Below are positions 1 through 11,896 of a DNA stretch of 64,000 bases, one piece after another; the stretch's first letter is position 1, and each line of letters opens with the position of its first letter. Where the stretch lies: contig NC_044597.1 of the NCBI RefSeq assembly GCF_901933205.1, forward strand, positions 2,778,126-2,842,125, written 5' to 3'. The notes below the pieces were generated by a model that was not told where the DNA came from, searched no databases, and saw nothing but the letters and a program-made list of their open reading frames with translations. A program made the position numbers and the translations under genes. The DNA comes from Camarhynchus parvulus (lineage: Eukaryota; Chordata; Aves; Passeriformes; Thraupidae).

Positions 1-232
1 GGGCTTTGACTGAAATTCCTGCTCGTCAGCTGCTGTGGGAGCACTGGGATGCTGCTAGAGGGGCTGTAGATGAACTGCTTTGGGCAGGGCACTGCTACAA
101 GGGCAAGTGGCCCTCATCTCCAGAGCTCTGTGCTGGGTGGGAACAGGAGGAAGCTTTAAGACATTTGTAACGAGGGTCTTCAGCCCTGCCACTGATGCAG
201 CAATATCTTCCCAAATTCTGCCTTCACTGCAG

Positions 233-3200
233 CTGGGGATACGTCCACCCTCGGCTGCTCGGGCTGCCAGAGCTCTGTCATCATTTGGCTGAAGGATGGG
301 TGACTGGGACCAACTTCTTAAGTAATCTCTTCGTTTTCAAGAGGCAAAGTCCTGGCAAGGTAAGAATGTAGAGTTCAGAAATAACCTGTTTGGTGTGGAG
401 CCTCTGCTGACCACGAGGATCCTCCTGTGCTGGCATCCAGCACTGGCTGAACACATTTCTGATGGGAGGTTGTCATGGGAGGGCTCCCGCAACACCGTGC
501 CTATTATGTGGTGGGGAGGAATGGAAAACTCAGGCAGAATAATCAAGTTGTGGAGGAGGGAGGAGAAAGTGAATGTCACTGTGTGGATTGCAGCACTGAA
601 GTGAGAGCGTGGCTGCTCCTTCTGTAGGTTTCTGGCTTTTCAAGTGTCTGTCAAATTTGTCTCCTCACCGGGTTTTAACAGTTTGAGAATGTGTCAAGCT
701 TTTTCCTTCTTCTTTTTTTGAGTTTATGGAAAGAGAAACCTGTAGCACAATGATACTGTCCTTATCCTCTTCACCTTGAAGAGCTCTCTAGTTTAACCTC
801 TTCCTTGCTGTTGGTGTCCCTGCTTTGGGAAGCTCCTCAGCTGCCTGTGGCTCTGAGGGCAGATACCCCTGTGCCCACGCTGGAGCAGGGGCTTGGACAC
901 TGTGAAGGCTTCACCCTCTTTGGAATGACCTGACCCAGAATTTGCAGAGGCTGAGATGGTCAAGAATGAGTGCACCTACTGCTTAACCCTGGAAACTCAC
1001 TGTCTCTCATGTCTTCAGTTTTGCCTTCTAGTGTGTGGAGTGTTCACTTTCCTGGCTGTCCTGGGCCGGTACATCCCTGGGCTCTTGCTCTCATACCTGC
1101 TGTGTAAGTAAATCGCTGTGCCAGCACAGACTTACATGTGAAAGGAGATGAGTAGTGCTGAATGAGGAATGGGGCTCAAAAGGAAAGCTTTTGTGAATGG
1201 CTTTAAAATTTAAAACAATACATTCTGCCAGGAATGTGGTGGTTCTTGACCAGGACTCAAAGTCTGGTCTGGAGAGAAGATGTTTGAGTGCTTAGTAACT
1301 ACAGATCTGAGCACTAACAGGTTGACCTCTCAATTTTGTTAAATTGGCAGAGGTGGTGTGATATAGTAGCTTCCTCGAGGCAGATCTAATAAGCTCTTGG
1401 AGCTTATTACACACCCAAGATAGCTCAGCTACCCTTGGAGGCATAAAAATCAGCAGGATAGCTTCTGTTGCAGTGTTGGAAACAAAAAGATTTAATAAAA
1501 GGCAAAATAACAAGCAGAGAAAAACTGAGCCAAGTGCCAGAAGTCCTGCTCCTCATAAAACACCTTACAAAACCGATTAGTTTCTTTGTTCACTTCTTTT
1601 TCTACTAAATTGCCAGGCAGGACTTTTTGGCTTCTGTCCAATTAGCTATCCTTATGTTTGAGGTGAAGTCCCCGGTAGCTTTTTCACCTAATTGAGGAGA
1701 GAAACTTCTAGGCTTCTTTCCTTTTTAAAAGGACAAAAAGTAGTTTTTTCACTCCATCAGCAAGAAACACACTGCTATAGTGATGGCACCTGCTCCAACA
1801 GCCTCCCACAGCCCTGCCCTCAGTGCTCAGAGCTCTGTGTGTTGTGCCGCATCAGGAAACAAGCAGGATGTTTGCCAAGCAGCATCCTGAGCAACCTTCT
1901 AACCCACATTCCTGCTTCCTGCAGTGCTCCTGGTGCTGCTGTGGCCCCTGGCTGTGTACCACAGGCTGGGGCAGCGCGTGTGCCACAGGCTGGAGCCCGT
2001 GCTGCAGCGCCTGGACTTCAGCGTGCGGGGATACGTGACAGCGAGGCAGCGCCAGAGGCAGCGTGAGTCCTGTTGTGTTGTGATTTCGGGGTTTACCTCA
2101 GAGCCTCGGGTCCCTCCCCTGATAATTCCCTGCCAGGTGTGTCAGTCACCTCTCCTTTCCCCTCCCAGCGCTGTCTGTCAATCCTGGAATTCCGGAAGGG
2201 CATCGAGTGATTGGCAGATTCAAAGGATGCCCTCTACCCCTGGGGGGCATTGGGCCATCCAGGTGTCCTTTGTCCCTTAAGACCTCCTCTCCTGTACCTG
2301 CTTGGTGGCTCCCTACCCCTTCCCTGCCCCTCTCCCCGGGGTTCAAAGGAGCAGCAACCACGGGCTCAGGGAGTTCTGCTGGAGCTGGTGCTGCATCCAG
2401 AGGCCTGTGGGCCAGAATAAAGCTCTGGATCCAAACCCTCCATCAGAACCGACTCCTTTCCTTCACCATCGCCTTAAAGCTTCTCCCCACCTGAGGTAAC
2501 CCCCGGAGCAGCCCCCGTTTTTTGGGGAAGCTCCATCCCACCACCACCAGAGCGCTCCTGCAGGCCTGGACTTTCCTCCAAACGTCAGCTGCAGCACCCA
2601 GCCAGCCAAAAGTGTCTGTGGGGTGAAACACCACACACCCAGCCACCAAAGTGTTCCGTGGGTGAAACACCACCACCAGCCAGCCAAGGTTTTGTAAACA
2701 CCACACAACCAGCCAGCCAAAAGTTCTGTAGCACCACACACCCAGCCAGCCAGCATAAACACACACACCCAGCGCAAAGTGTCTGTGGGGTGAAACACCA
2801 CACACCCAGCCAGCCAAAAGTGTCTGTGGGGTGAAACACCACACACCCAGCCAGCCAAAAGTGTCTGTGGGGTGAAACACCACACACCAGCCAGCAAAAG
2901 GGTTTTTTGTAACACCCACACCCAGCCAGCCAAAAGTGTCTGTGGGGTGAAACACCACACACCAGCCAGCCAAAAGTGTCTCTGGGGTGTGAAACACCAC
3001 AGTGCCGCTATTTGGTTCAGCACCAAGGGCCAGACAAGCTCAGGCACGTCCTGTCTGGCTATATTGGCAATATTCCAATAGAGTCCTGTGCCCTTTCTGC
3101 CCCCGAGGTTTCACACCTGGATCTTTGATCCCTGGAACGGGCTGTGAACAGAGGCTCTGGCCTTGGTGGGCAGTAGGGGCTGCATGTCTGGCATTGCAAA

Positions 3201-5002
3201 TGCTTGGAACTGCCTTGGGAGGAGAGAGAGGCAGTTCCTCCTCTGCAGCCATCTCCTAGGAAGCAGCTGCTGTGGGCTTTTCACACCACCTTCCCAGAGC
3301 TGCTCCAGTTCTTGGCTGTCAGAACTGTGTGTTCTCTATTCTGGAAAAAGGAGGAAAGGCTCTGTGTGAGGGAGTTCTGAACATGTTCATTTCAGCAAAA
3401 CAACTGCAAATGATCATGGCTCTGCTGTGGAACAGAGCTCTGCTCTGTTAAGTGCAGTTTGGGATTTTCTGGTCCTGCTCAGAGCCTTGCCCAGCAGCAG
3501 TAACAGCTTTGTGTGTGGTTTCTAACAGTGCATGGCCGGGCCCTGGGTGAGGAAGCCACGGATGATGGCAGTGACAGTGAAGAGGAGCTGGCTGCATTCT
3601 GCCCCAAGGTAATGGAGCCTCTGGGAGAGGGAAGAGCTGAGCTGGAAAGAACAAACCTCACTGGGGGGACATGCAGCATCTGGCTGAGATGTGAGCAGCA
3701 CATCTGGCAGCACAGCTGAGAGTGACAGGAGAGCAGATGAGGACATTGTCCTTTCAGATAGGTTTTTCCCACTCTATTCCACTAAAGAATGTCCAGAGCT
3801 GCTTGTGCCAGCTGCAGTCTCCTAGACAGTGCAGTAAATGTGAATGAGTCTCAGGTACCAGTCTCCCACAGGGTCCAGGTTTAGCTGGAGGCCACTCCAT
3901 CATCTGTTTCATCTCGAGGCATGGGGATAACCTTTCTAGTGCTGATGTTTTCAATTTTATCTTCTATTTCAAAGCTGGATGACTCTGTGGTCGCCAAGGA
4001 ACTGACCATCTCCGACTCTGAGCATTCAGATGCTGAGGTTTCCTATACTGAAAATGGGATGTTTAACCTTTCCAGGGGCCAGACACCCCTGACAGAGGGA
4101 TCAGAAGGTGAGAGGGAACAGCTTCTGGAAGGTGTGGAATGCCAAGCAGGTGCCAGTGTGATAGGCTAGAGGGAGGATGTGTTACCTCCCATCATTGAAG
4201 TCTGGCTGTTTGATGTCAACCTTGCTGCTGGAAAATGAGCTACAACTGCCTGTTTTGTTCAGAACTGAACTTCCTCCTCCATTCCTGTGGTGCTTGAGCG
4301 AGGGCAGCAGCTCTGCACAGGCAGATCTGGCTCTGCCAGTCTGGCTGTGGGTGCTGGTGCTCCCCTCTCACAGGTGGCTGCTTCAGCACCAGTGTTCCTT
4401 GTGAGTGAGCTGGGATCTGAACACTTGGGATGAGGGGAGGGAGATGTTGAAGAGAATGTGGTCTGTGAGCTCCCAACAGTGTGTCCAGGGGAGGTGCTGG
4501 CCCAGCTCCTGCCTGGGCCTGGGGGTGCTGGTGAGTACTGGCGATTAAAGCACTTTCTCCTCTTCCAGACCTGGATGGTCACAGTGACCCAGAAGAATCT
4601 TTTGCCAGGGATCTGCCTGACTTCCCTTCCATAAACCCAGAAGCAATGGGCATAGATGATGAGGATGACACCAGCATTGGGATCCCGAGCCTGGCGTACC
4701 GCCCCCAAGGGACAGAGGACCTGCAGCTGCCATCCGAGCAGGAGGAGTTTGGCACGCTGCCATCAGTGCAGAATCTCACCAACAACATCGCTGGCTTTGT
4801 CACCAGGGGCATGATCCAGCTGGCACTGTCAGGAAGCTCTCAGGCAGGCCCCTCACGCAGCACCAATCCCCAGAGAGGGGCAAAGACTCACCTCAGAGCG
4901 GCCAGTTTGGACTTGGACACTGATGCTGAAGGGGATGACTTTGAACTGCTGGATCAGTCCGAGCTGAACCAGCTGGATCCCACTGGCTCCCGGGGCCAGT
5001 AA
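233..5002 (+). CDS. RETREG3: Reticulophagy regulator 3 (FAM134C), 3' part
   Basis: Coding exons 233-359, 1019-1103, 1925-2062, 3529-3608, 3975-4107 and 4569-5002 join in one frame with GT/AG borders and give 331 residues; the 5' exons lie before the window. The first exons encode the second half of a reticulon-homology domain, with a long hydrophobic hairpin (exons at 1019 and 1925: [18 protein letters not shown], then [10 protein letters not shown]). This is followed by an acidic serine-rich cytosolic tail with [10 protein letters not shown] and [10 protein letters not shown]. Near the C-terminus [11 protein letters not shown] (codons from 4934) is the LC3-interacting region that defines FAM134 ER-phagy receptors; these bend ER membrane and hand it to autophagosomes. 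Human FAM134C is about 466 residues, so roughly 135 are missing at the N-terminus. The order exon by exon, the LIR and the synteny make this assignment nearly certain. Confidence 0.95.
2590..2999. repeat. Minisatellite in RETREG3 intron
   Basis: About ten imperfect copies of a roughly 41-bp unit (core CCAGCCAGCCAAAAGTGTCT followed by GTGGGGTGAAACACCACACA). It lies in the 2063-3528 intron and produces long repeated reading frames on both strands that are not genes. Copy number varies by truncated units, for example near 2690-2760. Confidence 0.9.
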
Positions 5003-5176
5003 CCCATCCTGTCACTTCCCTCTGGTTTTCTATTGCGCATCATGGAGTGAATCCTAGAAGGAAAAGCTTTGCACAGTTCTCTCAATCGTCTCCTGGGAGT
5101 CTGGGTGATGTGACAGCCACTCCTTGCTGGGTGCACCACTGTGACTTGTGACTCCATAGCCTTGCTTGGATCTTAA

Positions 5177-5289
5177 AATAAAGGACACTGGCAATCTGTA
5201 GGGAAGAGGCGTTGATGGGATAGCTCCACAATCACCCTGCACTGTCTGACATGATGCTGCCTGCTCCAAACTTCCTCTAAGACAATAAA
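5177..5289 (+). terminator. RETREG3 polyadenylation signals
   Basis: Two AATAAA hexamers, at 5177-5182 and 5284-5289, lie 175 and 282 bases after the stop codon. Either could end the transcript; the position fits a short 3' UTR before the PSMC3IP promoter. Confidence 0.7.
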
Positions 5290-5309
5290 TCTGGTGTTTG
5301 CAGCTCTCA

Positions 5310-6359
5310 AGTCCAGTGGGACTGACAGCATCGCCAGGAACAATTGTGCACTGAGTTCTGGCACTGATGTGTAACCAGGGGAACAGGACAGAGCCCCTCA
5401 GATGTGGTGTCTGGGCCTCAATGCTGTTCTGTCTCAGCTGTTCCCCAATCCTCATATGTGCACAAATCCAAGTCTTCTCTCCCAGCAATATCCAACTCCA
5501 GGTGGAACCAAGCCCCTTGCTCCACTGTGGATGTTGAGCAGCCACAATGTTTTCCTTGCACTGGCTGCTCCCTCGGCTCCAGCTCCTCGTGATGCTGTTT
5601 TGTAAGAGCTCAATGGCAATAAGACACCTGCTGTGACCATCAGACCACCTACAAGAACATCCACGTGTAGCCCCTGCTCTTGTGTTGCTTTTCTGAACTA
5701 ACAGCCTTTGTTAACAGCCAACTAACACTTTGCTAGAAACCCCTGTGCTGCTCCAGTGCGTTCCCGTGGGCAGGGCCGAGGCTGCACGTTTTCCTGGAGG
5801 AGGGAGGAGGTGGAGCAGGGCTGACAGGGCCGTGGTGTGTCCCTGGGCCCTTGCTGCCTCCAGCCTTGTGCAGGCAGAGCCCAGCAGTGGGAACTGCACA
5901 GGGACAGCAGCCCAGACAGACCAGCAGTGACTGAAGAGGTCGTGCCTGTGAACACACCAGCAGACTCCAGGAGAGCCAGCCCCCCTCTGCCCACCGAGTG
6001 CCCCCGTTACTTTTCCTAAGCCATACAGACCCGGTTCTGATCACGTTTGTGCAGCCAAGAACGTACCTCGTCAGGGACCCCGTTACCGGCTGCTGTCTGT
6101 CTGATTCTGCTTTTCCCACTGCGTCGGCCGTGCCGGGACTGAGGGCGAGGGCGGGGGGGCGGCCCCAGCCGGGAAGGGGAGCTCGGTAACGGGTTGTTCG
6201 GGCCGGGTCGGTAACGGGTACGGGCTGAGTCCGGTGCGGAGGTGGGGGGGCCGAGGGAGCGGGAGCGCCGGTTCCGGCCGGTGAGTGCTGAGCCCCCCGC
6301 GGGCTGTGCGCGGGCCCCGTTCCCCGGGGGCGGGCCGGTACCGGGCGGGGCACGTTCCC
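5310..6359. other. Intergenic RETREG3-PSMC3IP
   Basis: No gene is supported here. The sequence becomes GC- and CpG-rich from about 6120 toward the PSMC3IP start. Antisense reading frames of up to 264 codons in this part owe their length to the high GC content and show no family resemblance. Confidence 0.6.
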
Positions 6360-6369
6360 CCGCCCATCA

Positions 6370-6469
6370 CGGCCTGCCCCGCCCTCGCCGCGATTGGCGG
6401 GGAGCGGGCGGCGCGCCGGAAGTGCGTGAGCGGCGCCAACCGGGAACGGAGCGGGGCTGGAGGCGCGCG
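6370..6469 (+). promoter_or_regulatory. PSMC3IP CpG-island promoter
   Basis: GC-rich TATA-less sequence directly before the start codon. It contains an inverted CCAAT box (ATTGG, 6393-6397) and a strong ETS/GABP-type site CCGGAAGTG (6416-6424), both usual in housekeeping CpG-island promoters. The transcription start is not visible from sequence alone. Confidence 0.55.
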
Positions 6470-7733
6470 ATGAGCAAAGGGCGGGAGGCCGCGGCCGGCG
6501 GTGAGTGCGGGACTGGCGGGGGAGCACCGGGCGGCCCCGGGAGGCCGCGGTGACCGGGGCTGGTCCCGCAGGAGGCGCCGCCGCCGTCCTGCTGCGCTAC
6601 CTGCGGGAGCAGAACCGGCCGTACAGCGCCCAGGATGCCTTCGGGAACCTGCAGCGGGAACACGGGCTGGGCAAGGCGGTGAGCGGGGCCGGGCCGGGCT
6701 GGGGCGGGGCGGGCCCGGGCCCGGCTGACGCCGCGTCCCGCAGGCCGTGGTGAAGGCGCTGGAGCAGCTGGCGCAGCAGGGCCGCGTTCGCGAGAAGGTC
6801 TACGGGAAGCAGAAGATCTACTTCGCCGACCAGGTGAGCCCCGGCCGCCGCCGCCGCCCACCGGCCCCGGTGCCCCGCAGCCCTGACCCGCCGCTCCCCG
6901 CAGGAGCAGCTCCCGGCCGCCAGCGATGCGGAGCTCCGCGGGCTGGACGCGGAGATTGCCGAGCGCTCCGGCCAGCTGCAAGCGCTGCAGCAGAGCTGCC
7001 GGCACATGGAGGCGGGTGAGTGTGCCTGGCCCGGCAGCCCCGAGCCGCCGCGGCATCCCCAGCCGTGCCCTGGTGCCAGCCCGGGCGGTGATCGGTGCCA
7101 CCTTCCCAGAGCTGAAGGACTTGAACAGCTCCATGACAACCCCTGAGATTGCCAGGGAGATCGAGGTGCTGAGGAAGGACTGTGCCAGTTACACGGAGAA
7201 ACTGGAGAGGATTAAATCTGCTACCAACCATGTGACTCCGGAGGAAAAAGATAAGGTGAACAGCTGCCGTGTCTGAACCTGGGACCAGTCTGGATCCAGG
7301 ATCCAGCATTTCCCTTACAGGCATTGCTTGCCCGAGGCTGCTGAGAGCCCTGCAGGGCAGCTCTGACCCGGGGCTGTTGCAGGTGTGCCGGGAGCAGCAG
7401 CTGTACCGCCGGGAGTGGCGCCGGAGGAAGAGGATGGTACGGAGGAAGGGGATGGTACCGGCTGTGCCGCGGGTGGGCAGGGAGGGCCCCGCCGGGACTG
7501 CTGCCCACAGCCCTCACATGCCCTGTATCCCCAGGCCACTGAGCTGCTGGATGCCATCCTGGAGGGCTATCCCAAGAGCAAGAAGCAATTCTTTGTAAGT
7601 ACCGACGCTGGGTTGTGCCCGCGGCTCCCGAGGCAGAGCCTGAGCCTGTTCTGATCTGTTCGGGGCCGTGCAGGAGGAGGTTGGGATAGAGACAGATGAG
7701 GACCACGGCGTGGAGCTGCCAGCGACCACGTGA
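6470..7733 (+). CDS. PSMC3IP: PSMC3-interacting protein (HOP2 homologue)
   Basis: Eight exons: 6470-6500, 6572-6678, 6744-6833, 6904-7015, 7110-7255, 7383-7436, 7535-7594 and 7674-7733. They join to 219 residues; human HOP2 has 217. HOP2 pairs with MND1 and stimulates DMC1 and RAD51 strand invasion in meiosis; it is also described as a nuclear-receptor coactivator. Residues 1 to about 85 form the winged-helix DNA-binding domain (RYLREQNRPYSAQDAFGNLQ, then KQKIYFADQ). A leucine-rich coiled coil follows to about 150, and the basic end has RREWRRRKRM and LEGYPKSKKQFF. The start MSKGREAAAG matches the family start. All seven introns are only 65-127 bp, so the gene fits in 1.3 kb. The donor of exon 6 is duplicated (see 7422-7457). 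Its 3' end converges with MLX. Confidence 0.96.
7422..7457 (+). repeat. 18-bp direct duplication over PSMC3IP exon 6 donor
   Basis: Two adjacent 18-bp copies differing at one base (cggaggaagaggatggta and cggaggaaggggatggta) span the exon-intron border. Each ends in a usable donor, at 7437 and 7455. Use of the second would add six codons (VRRKGM) in frame. Family comparison favours the first donor as the standard one. Confidence 0.8.
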
Positions 7734-8117
7734 GGTGCTGGGGGAGCCTTTGTTCTGGGGAGAAGCTGCTGCAGAGCTGCCTCTGAAACTCGCCTGTTGG
7801 GTTGTTCTTTTTCTCTTTTTGCACGACTGGGATTTGTCCTGTGTATTTATTTGGGTTTGTTTTAAAATGTTTTGCAGTTGGAAGGGTGGTGGGTAGCAGT
7901 AACTTGGCACTGGCCCTCTCCTTGCAGTGGAATGTTGTTTTTTCCTGCCCCCAGTGCACGGAACTGCCTGGCAGGGGGGGACACAGGGGGCACTGGTGCT
8001 GTGTTCCTGGTGTTCTGGTAAGGAAAGGCAGCGAGGGACTGTCTGGGCTGCAGAGCTCTGGATGTGTTCTTGCTGCTTCCTGCTGCGTGCCTGAGTGGTC
8101 ACATGAGAATATGATCC

Positions 8118-8123
8118 ATTAAA
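8118..8123 (+). terminator. PSMC3IP polyadenylation signal
   Basis: ATTAAA, 385 bases after the PSMC3IP stop, followed by GT-rich sequence (ccctgtggtgtttgtctcc). Expected transcript end is near 8140. Confidence 0.65.
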
Positions 8124-8336
8124 CACCAGGATTTTGGTTCAGCTGCACATCCCTGTGGTGTTTGTCTCCTCAGAGGGTGTCAGGGAAGGGTTTAGGTCCT
8201 GAGGAGTGGGGAGGGCAGGAGCCAGGAGAGGGTAACCTGAGCCACGGGGGCTGGAATGGGCTTCTGGAACACACCAGCTCTAGAGCACAGCTCCAGGAAC
8301 TCAGCATCAGTAAAATCGTTAAAACATTCAGTGAAA

Positions 8337-8342
8337 TTTATT
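8337..8342 (-). terminator. MLX polyadenylation signal
   Basis: AATAAA on the minus strand, about 1.1 kb after the MLX stop. It is the only canonical hexamer I found between the stop and the PSMC3IP 3' end. The two convergent genes would end within about 200 bp of each other. Confidence 0.6.
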
Positions 8343-9457
8343 TAATTACTTTTCACAATAGAAAAATACATCACTTTCACGTGTGAGGTCTGTAAAATTC
8401 CACGTCTTCTTCCCAAGGCAGGAGGCAGCACTCTCTCCTCAGTGCTGGAAAAACTGCCTGAAATAAACATTCCCTGGATGTGCCCCTGGAGCAGGAGCAC
8501 AAACATGGTTATGGAGAACAAACCCTGCTGCTGGCAGCACCCTGGTCCCCTCACTCTGGACAGTGCCCAGCCCTCACCCAGGCAGAGCTGTGACCCAAAC
8601 TGGGCATGGGACAGGGTCAAACATGTCCCTGATAGCAGCTGCTTCTACAGCTGGCACAGGCAGCACTCTGGGACCATTTCAAAATTTACAATAATAAAAA
8701 TCCAATCGAGGCTGGTCATGTATGTGTGTGTATAAAAATTCTAAGGAGGAGCAGCAAGTGCACATGGCCATGCTGTGCTACAGCTGCAGAACTTTCCTGT
8801 GCAGTACAGCCACAGCTTCTGAAAAGGAGAGGTGTTCTAGCATTTGCAGGAACTTCCTCTGATCCTTCCCAGGGCTGCAGCATGTTTGGGATTCATCAAG
8901 GCCCCAGCATGTGCTGCCAGGGCCACAGCTCCCAGCTCTTGATGCTTATCCTGCTGCCAGCACTGCCAGGCTCCTCCAAAATGCAACAGCTGACTCAAAA
9001 CAGCTGCTTCAGAGGGGCAGGGCACAGCCCAGAGGGTCAGGGAAAAGCAATTCCTGCTGCTACACCAGAAACCCATTGTTTTTAGTATGCATTTGTCACA
9101 TTTGCCCACCTTGGGGACAGCAGGGCTGTCACAGGCCTGAGGGCACAGAGTGGAGCTGCTCTGGGATCGGCTCTGCAAGGAGAGTCAGTGGCACAGGCAA
9201 ACCCATGGCACTGCCTGAGCCAGAGACTCTGCCTGCCACCTTCCCCTCCCCTCCTGCCCAGTCCCTGTAAAGATTTGGTGGCACCGAGTGGAGCAGCAGT
9301 GTTTGCACAGCAACTGTTGGGCTTCAGAAGGAATACAATAAATAATTCAGAGAACCTTAAAAACAGCCACAAGGGAGAGGGCCCAGGGTGGTGCCTGGCA
9401 CCCTGGCCTCTGGCAGAAGTGCCCCATCCCCACGGGCACAGAAGTGGCACGGGAGGC

Positions 9458-11827
9458 TCAGTAGAGCTGGCTCTTCACCTTGTGCAGGACCCCGATGACA
9501 ATGTCCCGCAGCGTCTGTGGCAGAGAGAGGACACGGTCAGCTGGTCTGTGGAGGGACAGCCACCCCTGTGCCACTGTCTCTGTCCCCTCAGCCATGCCAC
9601 CAGCCCCTCTGCATTCACCTGGGGCTTGCAGTGCTCCTCAATCCAGCTGAAGACACACGCTGAGAGCTCCTGAAAACTCGTTACAGAGACTGAGGCGTTG
9701 AAGGACTGGAACAGGGAGTCCATGATGCCTTGGAAAACATTGAACTTCACCTCGTCAGAGATCTGGTTCTTCCCCTCGTTCGGGTTGTTCTGATGAGCTT
9801 TCACAATCTGCTCATAGTTCCTGAAACAAGAACAGCACACCAAGGTCAGCAGTGAGGTCTCCACACGTGACTCCGAGCTGCCGCTCCCAGCTCCTGCTCC
9901 CAGCTCTGAATTCCCACAGCAGCTCCTGCTCCTGGTTCCCAGTTCCAGGCCTGTCCTCAGATAGAAAACCACTGCAGGACCCCGCAAGGATGTGAGGGAA
10001 CAACATGAAGTGGAGGGCATGGCCCCAACAGCTCTTCCCTTACACTTTCATGATCTTCAAGGCCATCACATCTTTCCTGAGGGTAGAAACTTCCTCCTCC
10101 TGCTTTTTCTTCTCCTTGTGCAAGAACTGGATGTAGTCAATAGCTGAGCACGAAAACACAGAGTGAGGGTTTGGGAGCACACATGAGATCCCCACAGGAG
10201 GTGCCTGAGCCAGGGCACCATCAGCTCCCACTGACCCAGTTCCCTTGGGGAAGGTGAGTGCAGCACCCAAGCTCCCCAGAGCCTCATCACACCAGAAGGT
10301 TCCAAGGTGCTGAACTTTGCCCTGCACACCTCCAGGGCGGAGCTTTGGGGCTTGACAGCACCTCCTTCCCTCCTGCCCTTGGGACTCACTTTTCTGCAGC
10401 ACAATGGCCTTGCTCAGCTTCTGCGAGCTGATGGAGAAATCCTGCTGCTCACAGGTGGGGACGATGGCCTGCAGGTCGTTGTAGCCTTTCTGCAGGGAAG
10501 CAGAGCCACAGAGTGTGGTGGGCTCATCCATCCTGCGAGGCCAGGAGCACACCCAGCTCCCACAGCACAGAGCCAGGGCAGCTCCCAACAGACACACAGA
10601 GCAGGGAGGGCATCCAGCAGCAGAACAGAAGTGCTGGGAGAGCAGAGCCCTCCAGCACTGCCTGCTGGCCCGTGCCTCGCTCACCTTGATGGCATCCCGG
10701 CGTTTCTGCTCGGCCTGGGTGTGCGCCCGGCGGCGCTGGTCCTTGTAGGTCTCCTTGGGGGACTCCTGAGCGCAGTCACTGTCCTCATCGTCTGTGGGGA
10801 CACAGTGGGGCTGGGCATGGGACACAGAGGCACCACAAAGGGCACAAGACCGCTCAAGGGAGCATACAGCTGCAGCCAGGCCCAGCATAAACCCCACCCC
10901 ATTCAACTACAGCCGGCTGGGCAGAAAGGCCTTCCAGAGAGGCCTGGCAACACCTTCAGTCCCCTCAGGGAGCTGGGCAGGAGGCAGATGCCGGCAGCTC
11001 CCTTGGGAAGGCGTCAAAACCAGAGTGATTCTCGACTCCAAACCCTGCTGGAAACCACAGATCCCTGATGCTGCTCCCACCACCTTCCTCCTCCTCCTCC
11101 TCGTCAGAACAGGAATCCTGCCCAGCCACGCTCACCCCCTCGGTGCAGGGCAGACCTGAAGTCCGGCATGTGCCGGATTCCCCAGCGAGCAGAACCGCGT
11201 TGTCACGGAGAGCAAACCCCACCTGTGTTGGGGACAGAAGAGGCACTGGTGGAGCCGATGCTGTTGGCCCGGGACACTATGCTGCCTTTCCGGGCATTTT
11301 CCATGAAGAGCGCTGGAATTAAGATTGTCCCGGGGTCAGTGCCCAGCTCGGGGTGTGACCGGGAGCGGGGACGTGAGGGGCGTCCCCGGGCAGCCGCTGC
11401 CACCCACGGACGGGGTTGGCGCGGGCCGGGCACCTACCGGAGTCCAGGCCATTGTCGCCGTAGGCCGCATCCACCTGCGCGGGGCCGGCGGGCGGAGGAG
11501 ACACGTCAGCGGGGCTGGGGCGGCGACGCGGGCCGCGCCCCGGAGCCCTTCGCCCTCAGGAGCTCGGTCGGCCCGAGGAGCACCCGCCACCCCCGAGCTG
11601 CGGCCCCGCCGGGCCTTCACCACCGCCCCTCGCCCCGGCACCCACTCGTGCACGCTCCCCGCCTCCCGCGCCCCCGGCCCGGCGCTCACCCTGCCCGGCC
11701 GCCACGAGCCCCGTCCCGGCGCGCCGCCCTGCGCCCCCGCGGCACCCGGCGGCCCGGCCCGACCCGATCCCGGCCCCACCTTCCCCCACGAGTCGTCGGC
11801 GGCGGCGGCGCCCGGCGGCTCCGCCAT
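9458..11827 (-). CDS. MLX: MAX-like protein X, bHLH leucine zipper factor
   Basis: Eight exons on the minus strand: 11827-11780, 11474-11438, 11312-11223, 10791-10685, 10489-10390, 10143-10044, 9820-9619 and 9514-9458. They give 246 residues, close to the 244-residue human beta form. MLX dimerises with MondoA, ChREBP or MXD/MNT proteins and binds E-box-type carbohydrate response elements in the nucleus. The basic region RRRAHTQAEQKRRDAIK lies at about residues 78-94. The helix-loop-helix and zipper follow to about 165 (KLSKAIVLQKTIDYIQFLHK), and the last 80 residues are the dimerisation and cytoplasmic-retention domain (FNVFQGIMDSLFQSFNAS). The serine-rich stretch SRANSIGSTSASSVPNT precedes the basic region. 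The start MAEPPGAAAADDSWGK has a GCC-rich context and matches the short human first exon; no alternative long first exon is evident. Confidence 0.96.
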
Positions 11828-11895
11828 CTTCCGCCCGCCCGGTCATGTGACCAACGGGGAGCGCGCGTCGCCGCCAGGGGGCGCCCGTGACGTCA
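11821..11895 (-). promoter_or_regulatory. MLX promoter with YY1, M-box and CRE motifs
   Basis: The start codon sits inside AAGATGGCGG, a YY1-type site. Just upstream are GTCATGTGAC (11842-11851), the palindromic M-box/CLEAR-like E-box of MITF/TFE factors, and a full CRE palindrome TGACGTCA (11888-11895). The order fits a short TATA-less promoter. A minisatellite begins right behind it. Motif function is inferred. Confidence 0.5.
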
Positions 11896-11896
11896 T

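Noticed and set aside
2590..2999. CRISPR-like regular repeats
   Set aside because: Vertebrate minisatellite: no unique spacers of constant length and no cas genes.
2443..3047. Overlapping minus-strand frames with CWLAG-type repeats
   Set aside because: They are translations of the minisatellite in the RETREG3 intron.
5733..6527. 264-codon minus-strand frame over the PSMC3IP promoter
   Set aside because: CpG-island artefact; proline- and arginine-rich and without family match.
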